This document shows positions 1-5,325 of a stretch of DNA of 5,325 bases, one piece after another. The number at the start of each line of letters is the position of its first letter. Position 1 is the stretch's first letter. The notes under the pieces were generated by a model. The model did no database searches. It saw only the letters and a program-made list of their open reading frames with translations, and was not told where the DNA came from. A program made the position numbers and the translations under genes. Origin of the DNA: CAYFJO01 sp964343305. Lineage in GTDB: Bacteria > Planctomycetota > Planctomycetia > Pirellulales > Pirellulaceae. The DNA lies in contig CAYFJO010000640.1 in NCBI GenBank assembly GCA_964343305.1, positions 1 through 5,325 on the forward strand, written 5' to 3'.

Positions 1-3000
1 CGGAAGCCGCGGCGGGCGATGTGATCGTGACCTGGTAATCTTCCACTTCGCCGTCCACCGCCTGACCACCAACGCCCAAGTCGCCCGCCGTGCTCAGGCG
101 GAAGCGCGCGTAGGTTGTCCCCGCGATCGCGTAGCTTGGAACGTCGAACGTCAAGTTGTTGTCGCCCGTGCCGACGTTGACTGCATCAAAGATCTGTTCA
201 CCAGGCCCGCCCCAGCTTCCGTCGGCGTTGAAGTCGATCCAGGCATCCAGCTTGCCCGCCGCGCCTTGGACGTTGACCGTTACAGTCGCGTCCAGCGCAC
301 CAACCTGAATCGTGCCAAACGTGACGCCGTCTTCGTCGTCCGGCGAGCCTGTTGTATCGTCGGCATCCGCATTGGCCGAATGCGTGCCGTCCGCTTCCTC
401 ATCACGCGTTGCACCGAGCGTCAAACCAGTGGGAACATGCCGGGCACCGTTTTCGGCCCGCGTGGTGGGATAAGGCTCTGGCGCATCACCGAAATCCCGC
501 GGAAACACCTGCTCGTACCAGGCAATCTTGTCGTCACCCCGTGATGCGCTGAGCACGTCGAGATCGCCGTCACTATCAACGTCCGCGGCGAAAATGCTTA
601 TCACCCCATCGGCCGCCGTGCTGACGGTGTGCAGCGTGAAGTTCTGGCTGCCGTCGTTCTCGTACCAAGCCACCTTGTCGTCATCGCTCGACGCGCCGAG
701 GACGTCGAGATCGCCGTCACCATCAACGTCCGCTGCCAACACGTGGCGGGCCGCAACGGCGGCCGTGCTGATGGTGTGGGCCGTGAAGTTCTCACTGCCG
801 TCGTTCTCGTACCAGGCAATCTTGTCGTCATCGCGTGACGCGCTGAGCACGTCGAGGTCGCCGTCCACGTCCGCGGCATACACGTTGACGGCCGCAACGG
901 CCGCCGTGCTGATCGTGCGCAGCGTGAAGTTCTGGCTGCCATCGTTTTCGTACCAGGCAATCTTGTCGTCATTGAGCGACGCGCTGAGCACATCCAGGTC
1001 GCCGTCACCGTCCACGTCGGCGGCAAACACGCTGATCGCCGCATCGGCCGCCGTGCTGATGATCCGCTCGGTGAAGTTCTGGTTGCCGTCGTTTTCGTAC
1101 CAGGCAATCGTGTCATCGCTGATAGACGCACTGAGCACGTCGAGGTCACCATCGTCGTCCAAGTCGGCGGCAAACACACGAATGGCCCCGTCGGCCGCCG
1201 TGGTGATGGTGCGTTCGGTGAAATTCTGGTTGCCGTCATTCTCGTACCAGGAGATCTTGTCGTCAGCAGTGGACGCGCTGAGCACGTCGAGATGGCCGTC
1301 GCCGTTGATGTCGGCGGCAAACACGCTTTGCCCTTGATTGGCCGTCGTACTAATGGTGTGCAGCGTGAAGTTCTGGTTGCCGTCGTTCTCGTACCAGGCA
1401 ATCTTATCGTCAGAGTACGATGCGCTGAGCACGTCGAGGTCGCCGTCGCCGTCTACGTCGGCGGCAAACACGCTTAAGGCTTGATTGGCCGCTGTGCTGA
1501 TGACATTCTGATTGGCAAAGGCTTGGCCGCCGACCGACGGACTGGCGATGGTGACCTGATAATCCTCGACCTCGCCGTCCGCCGCCGGGCCCGTGACGCC
1601 CAAACCACCCGCCGTGCTGAGACGGAAGCGGGCATACGTGCCGCCCGCCAGCGCCCAACTCGGCACGTCGAACGTCAGATTATTGTCGCCTGGGTTTACT
1701 GTGGTGTTATCAAAGATCTGTTCACCCGGCCCGCCCCAGCTTCCGTCGCCGTTGAAGTCCATCCAGGCATCCAATTTGCCCCCCGCCGCGCCTTGGACAT
1801 TGACCGTGACCATGGCGTCGAGCGCCCCAACTTGAATCGCGCCAAACGTGACGCCATCCTCGTCATCAGGCGAGCCAGTTGTGTCGTCGGCATCCGCGCC
1901 CGCCGAATGCGTCCCGTCTGCTTCCGCATCGCGATTCGCGCCGAGCGTTGGTCCTGTCACTTCATGACGGGCACCGTTTTCGGACAGTATTGTGGGATAG
2001 GGAGCTGGCGCGTCGCCAAAGTCTTGCGCCGGATTGAGAAACAACACGTACACCGCCCCTTCAAAAGACTCTGTGTTTTCGTCCCAAGTTGCACCAACTG
2101 CCAGATCGCCCACGCCGTCTCCATCTAGGTCGCTCACGCTCGCGACAGAAGCGCCAAATCGGTCGTCGATACCTAAACCTGTGGGCGTGAAGCCTGCCAG
2201 ACCGTCGCTGATTTTAACATTACTCTTCACCGTGCCGTTGCCGTTCAACAGCAACACGTAAATCGCCCCCTCGTGGACCTCTGTGTGTTGATCTTCAAGC
2301 GCTCCAACGGCTAGATCACCCACGCCGTCTCCGTCCATGTCGCCAAGCCCGGCCACTGAAACGCCGAAGCGATCATCCTCGTCGAGTCCGCTGGGTGTGA
2401 ACCCTGACAGACCGTCGCTTATTTTGACATTACTCTTCACGGTGCCGTTGCTGTTCATCAGCAGCACATAGACGGCTCCTTCACTGTTCTCCGTGTTTTC
2501 GTCCTTTAGTGCCCCAACGACCAGATCACCCACGCCGTCTCCGTCCAAGTCACCCAGACTAGCCACCGAGCTGCCGAACTGGTCATTTTGCTCCAATCCG
2601 CTGGGCACAAAGCCGGCCAAGCCGTCCGTGATCTTGACGTGGCTCTTCACTGTGCCGTCACTGTTCATTAGAAGCACATATAACGCACCTTCAGAGGGTT
2701 CGACGCTGTGTTCGTCGCCCGGAGCCCCAACGGCTAGATCGCCTACACCGTCTCCATCCAGGTCACCCAAGCTCGCCACCGAACTGCCGAACTGGTCCCC
2801 AACCGTAAGTGCGCTCGGCGTGAAACCAGCGAGTCCGTCGCTGATTTTAACGTTGTCTTTGACGGTGCCATCGCTATTCATCATCAGCACATATACGGCT
2901 CCTTCCTGGTTTTGAGTGTGTTCGTCATTCCATGCTCCGACAGCAAGATCGGGTACTCCGTCGCCATCCAGGTCTCCGAGACCAGCCAGCGCACTACCGA

Positions 3001-4033
3001 AATAGTCACGTTCTTCTAGTCCGCTGGGTGTGAAGCCGGCCAGACCGTCGCTGATTTTGACGTCGCTCTTGACCGTTCCATTGCTATTCATGAGTAACAC
3101 ATAAACAGCCCCTTCAGCGAATTGCGTGTTTTCGTCCCAGGTTGCACCAACTGCCAGATCGCCCACGCCGTCCCCATCTAGATCACCTAAGCTGGCCACC
3201 GCACTGCCAAAAAGGTCTCCCGTTTCCAGGCCGCTGGGTGTGAACCCACCCAAGCCGTCGCTGATCTTGACGTGACTCTTCACCGTTCCACCACTGAGAT
3301 CGACGATGTCTGCCTGGTAGTCTTCGACTTCGCCGTCGCTCGCCGTACCGGTGGAATTGGCCGCTGTTGCATCGGTGCTCAGCCGGAACCGCGCGTAGGT
3401 CGTGCCGTCGCTCTCGTCCGGAACGGTTGGTAACGTGAGGATTACTGTGCCAGCTGTCGTCCCATTGGGAACGGCGACGTCCGCACGTTCAGTGGTGTTG
3501 TCGAACACGCCATTAGCGTTGTAGTCGATCCAACCATACAGCGTGGCCGCGCTGCCGGTGGTGTTGGTCACTCTGACGCGGACTGATGGAGTAGTACCTT
3601 CGGTAACGAACAAATCCCGTGCGGGATCGATCAACCCATCCTCATCATCCGGCAGCGCTCCGTCCACATCGTCGCCGTTGGCATTGTAATTCGGCAGACC
3701 ATCGGCTTCGCCGTCGATGTTCGCACCCATGAACAATCCGGCGACGATCGTGTGCGACGGACCGCTGTTGGCCGACAACGTGTTGTAAGACGGCGCGGCG
3801 TTTGTGTTGCCGGAGTCGATGGGGTTCTGGTCGATGCCATCGTCAATCGCGTCCAAGTCCGCGTCCAACCCCGTCGTGCCATCTGGCGCGTCGCCAAAAT
3901 CAACCGCTAACAAGATGCGGCGTTCCAGCGACTCAACACAGAGTCTGCGGCGCCTCAGGCGGTTCTTTTCAACTTTGCGGGAACGGTTGGCGAATTTCTT
4001 CTTTGTCGTTTGTCGATTAAAAAACCACCACAT
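1..4033 (-). CDS. Giant mosaic surface/secreted protein with GEVED domains, FG-GAP array and WYENDG array (3' end beyond window)
   Basis: A single frame runs 1344 codons without a stop and leaves the window at position 1. The ATG at 4033-4031 is the only ATG/GTG/TTG after the upstream in-frame TAA; no clear Shine-Dalgarno precedes it. Seen in order: a basic N-terminus (residues 1-31) and leader ESLERRILLA (34-43); GEVED-type domain 1 (45-239, DFGDAP to GEVEDY); six FG-GAP units (249-669) with DLDGDGVGDLAVGA-type loops; GEVED 2 (671-825); seven WYENDG units (839-1174); GEVED 3 (1180-1333). Known of these families: FG-GAP/VCBS repeats bind calcium through DxDGDGxxD loops and form beta-propellers, and the LExR-x-LLA leader marks exported planctomycete proteins. 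Inferred: an extracellular or wall-associated adhesion or scaffold protein. No catalytic motif is visible and no function can be named. The protein is Asp-rich and Cys-poor. Any anchoring or sorting domain would lie past the window edge. Confidence 0.93.
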   Translation of the reverse strand, partial: MWWFFNRQTTKKKFANRSRKVEKNRLRRRRLCVESLERRILLAVDFGDAPDGTTGLDADLDAIDDGIDQNPIDSGNTNAAPSYNTLSANSGPSHTIVAGLFMGANIDGEADGLPNYNANGDDVDGALPDDEDGLIDPARDLFVTEGTTPSVRVRVTNTTGSAATLYGWIDYNANGVFDNTTERADVAVPNGTTAGTVILTLPTVPDESDGTTYARFRLSTDATAANSTGTASDGEVEDYQADIVDLSGGTVKSHVKISDGLGGFTPSGLETGDLFGSAVASLGDLDGDGVGDLAVGATWDENTQFAEGAVYVLLMNSNGTVKSDVKISDGLAGFTPSGLEERDYFGSALAGLGDLDGDGVPDLAVGAWNDEHTQNQEGAVYVLMMNSDGTVKDNVKISDGLAGFTPSALTVGDQFGSSVASLGDLDGDGVGDLAVGAPGDEHSVEPSEGALYVLLMNSDGTVKSHVKITDGLAGFVPSGLEQNDQFGSSVASLGDLDGDGVGDLVVGALKDENTENSEGAVYVLLMNSNGTVKSNVKISDGLSGFTPSGLDEDDRFGVSVAGLGDMDGDGVGDLAVGALEDQHTEVHEGAIYVLLLNGNGTVKSNVKISDGLAGFTPTGLGIDDRFGASVASVSDLDGDGVGDLAVGATWDENTESFEGAVYVLFLNPAQDFGDAPAPYPTILSENGARHEVTGPTLGANRDAEADGTHSAGADADDTTGSPDDEDGVTFGAIQVGALDAMVTVNVQGAAGGKLDAWMDFNGDGSWGGPGEQIFDNTTVNPGDNNLTFDVPSWALAGGTYARFRLSTAGGLGVTGPAADGEVEDYQVTIASPSVGGQAFANQNVISTAANQALSVFAADVDGDGDLDVLSASYSDDKIAWYENDGNQNFTLHTISTTANQGQSVFAADINGDGHLDVLSASTADDKISWYENDGNQNFTERTITTAADGAIRVFAADLDDDGDLDVLSASISDDTIAWYENDGNQNFTERIISTAADAAISVFAADVDGDGDLDVLSASLNDDKIAWYENDGSQNFTLRTISTAAVAAVNVYAADVDGDLDVLSASRDDDKIAWYENDGSENFTAHTISTAAVAARHVLAADVDGDGDLDVLGASSDDDKVAWYENDGSQNFTLHTVSTAADGVISIFAADVDSDGDLDVLSASRGDDKIAWYEQVFPRDFGDAPEPYPTTRAENGARHVPTGLTLGATRDEEADGTHSANADADDTTGSPDDEDGVTFGTIQVGALDATVTVNVQGAAGKLDAWIDFNADGSWGGPGEQIFDAVNVGTGDNNLTFDVPSYAIAGTTYARFRLSTAGDLGVGGQAVDGEVEDYQVTITSPAAAS
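35..496 (-). other. GEVED-type domain 3 of the giant protein
   Basis: Residues 1180-1333 run from DFGDAPEPYPT to DGEVEDY and follow directly after the last WYENDG unit. The domain is a recent-looking duplicate of domain 2, sharing EADGTHSA, SPDDEDGVTFG, IQVGALDA, VTVNVQGAAG, FNADGSWGGPGEQIFD-type stretches and NNLTFDVPS. The following QVTITSPAAAS linker leaves the window, so a further repeat array may follow, as one follows each of domains 1 and 2. Confidence 0.85.
512..1519 (-). repeat. Seven tandem WYENDG (VCBS/FG-GAP-like) units, 49 residues, 147 bp period
   Basis: Residues 839-1174 hold seven units of the form NFTxHTISTAADxAxSVFAAD, then DGDGDLDVLSAS, then DDKIAWYENDG. The WYE tyrosine codons lie at 1393, 1246, 1099, 952, 811, 664 and 517, giving spacings of 147, 147, 147, 141, 147 and 147 bases. 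The 141 step comes from unit 5, which lacks two residues in its calcium-type loop (VDGDLDVL). The first unit has a diverged start (FANQNVISTAA) and the last ends WYEQVFPR just before GEVED 3. Units are much alike at the DNA level. Seven units fit a seven-bladed propeller. Confidence 0.9.
1559..2023 (-). other. GEVED-type domain 2 of the giant protein
   Basis: Residues 671-825 run from DFGDAPAPYPT to DGEVEDY. Inside are ENGARHEVTG, LGANRDAEADGTHSAGADAD, SPDDEDGVTFG, LDAWMDFNGDGSWGGPGEQI, NNLTFDVPS and TYARFRLSTAG. It links the FG-GAP array to the WYENDG array. It is a close duplicate of domain 3: my hand alignment gives about 128 identities over 154 aligned residues, with one single-residue gap. 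I infer a structural spacer or a sugar/protein-binding beta-sandwich; no enzyme residues are seen. Confidence 0.85.
2027..3289 (-). repeat. Six tandem FG-GAP units (70 residues, 210 bp period) inside the giant protein
   Basis: Residues 249-669 form six units, each starting GTVKSxVKISDGLxGF, then PSGL, FGxSVASLGDLDGDG, VGDLAVGA and EGAVYVLLMNS. Five units are exactly 70 residues; unit 3 has 71, with one extra residue in its DEHSVEPSEGA loop. No unit is truncated. Each keeps the D-x-D-G-D-G calcium-type loop and the FG...GA pair of integrin-like FG-GAP repeats. Synonymous positions differ a lot between units, so the protein pattern is more conserved than the DNA, which points to an old array held by selection. 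Together the units would make one beta-propeller. Confidence 0.9.
3317..3901 (-). other. GEVED-type domain 1 of the giant protein
   Basis: Residues 45-239 begin with DFGDAPDG and end with DGEVEDY. Internal landmarks are EADGLPNYNANGDDVDGALP and PDDEDG (about 115-145), GWIDYNANGVFD (about 175-187) and TYARFRLST (about 214-222). All are hallmarks of the GEVED domain seen in large bacterial surface proteins. At 195 residues it is longer than domains 2 and 3 (155 and 154) because of extra Asp/Asn-rich sequence after DFGDAP. It is clearly the most diverged of the three copies. Confidence 0.8.
3905..3958 (-). other. Planctomycete-type N-terminal export/leader motif (LEPR-x-LL-like) of the giant protein
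   Basis: Residues 26-43 read LRRRRLCVESLERRILLA and lead straight into VDFGDAPD. They follow an unusually basic 25-residue stretch that begins MWWFFNRQ. This matches the arginine-rich, LExR-x-LLA pattern found at the start of very large planctomycete extracellular proteins (the Planc_extracel / LEPR-XLL families, recalled from memory). It is not a classical signal peptide, because no long hydrophobic core is present. The motif supports the choice of the ATG at 4033 as start, since it then sits about 35 residues in, its usual place. The same motif type recurs in the relic at 4338-4545. Confidence 0.75.
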
Positions 4034-4337
4034 CGCTGTTGCTTTCGTGTTTGAAAAGGCCGTATGCCATTGCCAAATAAGTGACCCTGAGACTTAGTCG
4101 TGCCAAACACATTATGCCCCTGTTTGGTGAACGCATGGGATCGACGAAATGACCATTTTGAAGTGGCAGTTTCCCCCAGTGCGAAATCGATACACTCACG
4201 TGCAATACCGCACACCCATCGATTAAGAAGTTGCGATGGCGCGACGCTGTCTTCATCGCCCGTTTGATTTCCTGTGTCGTTTTCGCAATGTCGTCGCACG
4301 ACGATCGAGAGGCAATCGAAGATACACGGAATCCACA
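4034..4337. other. Gene-free leader stretch upstream of the giant gene
   Basis: I see no supported gene here. In the giant gene's frame a TAA lies upstream of the ATG, so the protein does not extend far into this stretch. Overlapping minus-strand ORFs (up to 128 codons) have no family features and conflict with one another. A near-palindrome TCGTCG-CA-CGACGA sits at 4291-4304. No convincing -35/-10 pair or transcription terminator was found by eye, though the giant gene's promoter probably lies here. Confidence 0.5.
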
Positions 4338-4545
4338 TCAACGGCTGTCAGCGGAATGCGTACGGTGAGTACCGGTTTCCAGCCAAGCGGACAGGAGATC
4401 GGTGTCGCCGCCCGTGAAGTTCCCGGACATGACGGTGTCGATGTTTTCTGCGCCCAGATCCGGCACATCACCAAAGTCCGATGCCAGCAGCACCCGGCTT
4501 TGTTTCACGACAAAGCCACTGCAAGAGCTGCCTGATCAGACTCAC
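4338..4545 (-). pseudogene. Decayed head-to-tail relic of a LEPR-type surface protein
   Basis: The minus frame from the GTG at 4508 to the TGA at 4338-4340 encodes 56 residues. It begins near SRVLLASDFGDVPDLG and ends DTDLLSAWLETGTHR plus seven more residues. The start matches the RRILLAVDFGDAPD leader junction of the giant gene; the end matches DDLMSGWLEVGKRR at the C-terminus of the neighbouring gene (5056-5325). Upstream, another frame from a GTG at 4545 reads ...LCRETKP just before the RVLLAS part, so a small frameshift (net +1 or -2, for example loss of two bases in CCGCGG) would join them as ETKP-RVLLAS. I infer a paralogue that lost nearly all its middle. Alternatively it is a tiny free-standing protein, which I think less likely. 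Confidence 0.5.
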
Positions 4546-4641
4546 GGCAAATTCCTCGAATGGGATCGTTCACCAATGTATGTAACGAGCCCTTTCACCC
4601 TAACGGGTAGTGTCTTAATGCGGCGGAGCCGCAAACAAATC

Positions 4642-4813
4642 CGAATGTCGAAATCCGAAATCCGAAACAAATCCGAAATTCAAAATCCTAAGGCTCGAAA
4701 CAGAACCAACGAGACCCGTCGCAATTGCTGGGTGTCCCGGATGGAAGCGTTTTGGATTTTGGTTCTTGTGATTTCGAATTTGTTTCGAGTTTCGTGCTTC
4801 GTATTTCGTATTT
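4642..4813. repeat. Imperfect long inverted repeat of AAATCCG-type sequence
   Basis: The left arm contains several AAATCCG copies in a row; the right arm carries the complementary TTTCG-rich pattern. The best-paired part is 4655-4679 against 4771-4795, with 21 of 25 positions complementary and about 91 bases between them. Sequences of this style recur between genes in planctomycete genomes and often give spurious ORFs of the kind seen at 4402-4851. It could form a long hairpin in RNA or single-stranded DNA. Confidence 0.7.
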
Positions 4814-4817
4814 CAAA

Positions 4818-4829
4818 CGTGCGCGCACG
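4818..4829. repeat. Perfect 12-base palindrome CGTGCGCGCACG
   Basis: CGTGCGCGCACG equals its own reverse complement and lies just outside the right arm of the AAATCCG inverted repeat. It may be part of the repeat element or a dimer-binding site; the sequence alone cannot decide. Confidence 0.5.
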
Positions 4830-4895
4830 GCGTGCAGATGTGACAGAGTGAGACTCTAATTGTCTGTTGCTGCCCCCGACAACCCAAAGGAATTG

Positions 4896-4966
4896 ACCGC
4901 AGAGTACGCGGAGGGACGCAGAGAACATAGCCTAATTCCTCTGCGGCCCTCAGCGTTCTCTGCGGT
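4896..4966. repeat. Strong GCAGAG-type hairpin repeat
   Basis: A 28-base left arm (4896-4923, starting ACCGCAGAGTACGC) pairs with a 28-base right arm (4939-4966, ending TTCTCTGCGGT) at 25 of 28 positions across a 15-base loop. This GC-rich hairpin family is common between genes in planctomycetes and some other bacteria. No T-run follows on either strand, so it is not a classical intrinsic terminator, although it could stabilise the 3' end of the upstream transcript. Confidence 0.8.
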
Positions 4967-5055
4967 AGAAATGAGTTAGCAACACACAATTAGGACACTG
5001 CCCCCTAACGAGATCGATTGACAACATCCAACATTACCGTTGTTTAACGCACTGC

Positions 5056-5325
5056 TCAACTGGGCTTGCGGCGCTTGCCTACTTCGAGCCAACCGGACAT
5101 GAGATCGTCATTGTGGCCAACCAGCACATCGGCCAGTTCTAGGATGTGGCCGAATTCGTGCAGGACGGCGGTTAACAAATCCATCTGCCCCAAAGCATCC
5201 GCGTCGGCTGCGGTGAACTCGCTGTCGTCCAGCGGTGTGGGGTCGACGAACCAACCAAAGCCGCCGGCGACCGTGTCGATGATGATGGTGTTGGTTGATG
5301 CGAGTCCGAGCAAGTTGCCCGGCAA
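5056..5325 (-). CDS. C-terminal part of a metalloprotease-like surface protein (5' end beyond window)
   Basis: The last 89 codons of a gene entering from the right end; the stop is TGA at 5056-5058. The TTG at 5325 is simply the first codon visible, not a likely start. Seen: IIIDTVAGGFGWFVDPTPLD (residues 14-33), then DLLTAVLHEFGH (49-60), then DDLMSGWLEVGKRR (73-86) and a short tail KPS. HEFGH fits the HExxH zinc site of metzincin-like proteases, with M76 in LMSG resembling a Met-turn. The usual third ligand position (HExxHxxGxxH) holds Asp66, and the Gly is Glu63, so activity is uncertain; His71 is another candidate ligand. Similar GWFVDxTPxDDSEF...MDLLT..HExGH tails end many very large planctomycete proteins (recalled, not searched). 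It lies on the same strand as, and upstream of, the giant gene, separated by about 1 kb. Confidence 0.75.
   Translation of the reverse strand: MPGNLLGLASTNTIIIDTVAGGFGWFVDPTPLDDSEFTAADADALGQMDLLTAVLHEFGHILELADVLVGHNDDLMSGWLEVGKRRKPS

Larger units (their letters stand above)
4601..5007. mobile_element. MITE-like non-coding element with imperfect terminal inverted repeats
   Basis: The left end, 4601-4620 (TAACGGGTAGTGTCTTAATG), matches the reverse complement of 4988-5007 (TAGGGGGCAGTGTCCTAATT) at 15 of 20 positions. The 8-base direct repeat CCCTAACG lies at 4598-4605 and 5003-5010 and may hold a target-site duplication, although it overlaps the repeat ends. The roughly 400-base interior has no credible gene. 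It holds a small GC hairpin (4619-4633), a long imperfect inverted repeat (about 4642-4813), a 12-base palindrome and a strong hairpin (4896-4966). The family is not one I can name. It could also be a cluster of unrelated intergenic repeats. Confidence 0.45.

Noticed and set aside
266..552. Two overlapping plus-strand ORFs
   Set aside because: They are antisense to GEVED 3 and the preceding linker, with no supporting features.
528..1337. A 269-codon plus-strand ORF and a 266-codon minus-strand ORF (601-1401) with periodic proteins
   Set aside because: Both lie in other frames of the WYENDG array. Their periodicity is inherited from the real 147-base repeat, and the real frame shows recognised domains.
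1481..2915. Plus-strand ORFs at 1481-2128, 2034-2261 and 2493-2915
   Set aside because: They are antisense shadows of GEVED 2 and the FG-GAP units, Ser/Pro/Thr-rich with no domain of their own.
512..3289. Regular direct repeats that might suggest CRISPR or satellite DNA
   Set aside because: Periods of 147 and 210 bases are multiples of three and encode conserved protein units in one open frame; there is no short repeat/spacer pattern.
3631..4097. A minus-strand ORF at 3631-3903 and plus-strand ORFs at 3802-4020 and 3804-4097
   Set aside because: They overlap the leader and GEVED 1 of the giant gene in wrong frames.
4096..4130. CATAAT on the minus strand upstream of the giant gene as a -10 box
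   Set aside because: No -35-like hexamer lies at a suitable distance, so it is not reported as a promoter.
3955..4341. Minus-strand ORFs of 128 and 79 codons (3955-4341 and 4017-4256) upstream of the giant gene
   Set aside because: They overlap each other and the giant gene's start, have unusual His/Arg/Cys-rich composition, and show no family motif.
4402..4928. A plus-strand ORF at 4402-4851 and a minus-strand ORF at 4680-4928
   Set aside because: They are translations of the AAATCCG and GCAGAG intergenic repeats, which produce familiar spurious proteins in many genomes.
5021..5043. ACAAC...GTTGT inverted repeat after the upstream gene as a terminator
   Set aside because: It has only five base pairs, no GC-rich stem and no T-run.

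Overview
The window looks like a piece of a Planctomycetota genome, most likely a Pirellula/Rhodopirellula-type lineage. The clues are a very large secreted protein with a planctomycete-style N-terminal LExR-x-LLA leader, repeated GEVEDY domains joined to FG-GAP/VCBS-type repeats, and intergenic DNA filled with AAATCCGAAATCC-type and GCAGAG-type hairpin repeats. Everything recognisable as protein coding is on the minus strand. The assignment rests on motif recognition only.

Layout, in the direction of transcription (high to low coordinates). (1) 5325-5056: the C-terminal 89 codons of a gene that starts outside the window, carrying a HEFGH zinc-protease motif. (2) 5055-4034: about 1 kb without an intact gene. 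It holds a MITE-like element with imperfect terminal inverted repeats (4601-5007) that contains two internal inverted repeats, then a short decayed relic (4545-4338) of another surface protein, then about 300 bases (4337-4034) in which I see no gene. (3) 4033-1: one continuous reading frame of 1344 codons, open at the window edge. It is a mosaic of leader, GEVED domain 1, six 70-residue FG-GAP units, GEVED domain 2, seven 49-residue WYENDG units, and GEVED domain 3. I checked the frame at the three GEVEDY motifs, at all seven WYE motifs, at the second and third DFGDAP motifs and at the start of the FG-GAP array; every one agrees with the ATG at 4033.

The long apparent ORFs on both strands inside 1-3900 are shadows of this repetitive gene. 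The locus reads as a tandem cluster of cell-surface or secreted proteins: a protease-like protein, a broken paralogue relic, and a giant repeat protein whose two arrays probably fold as calcium-binding beta-propellers. I see no defence system, CRISPR array, RNA gene, transposase or operon of a known pathway. The best leads are the six-plus-seven repeat architecture, the head-to-tail relic and the nested non-coding element.
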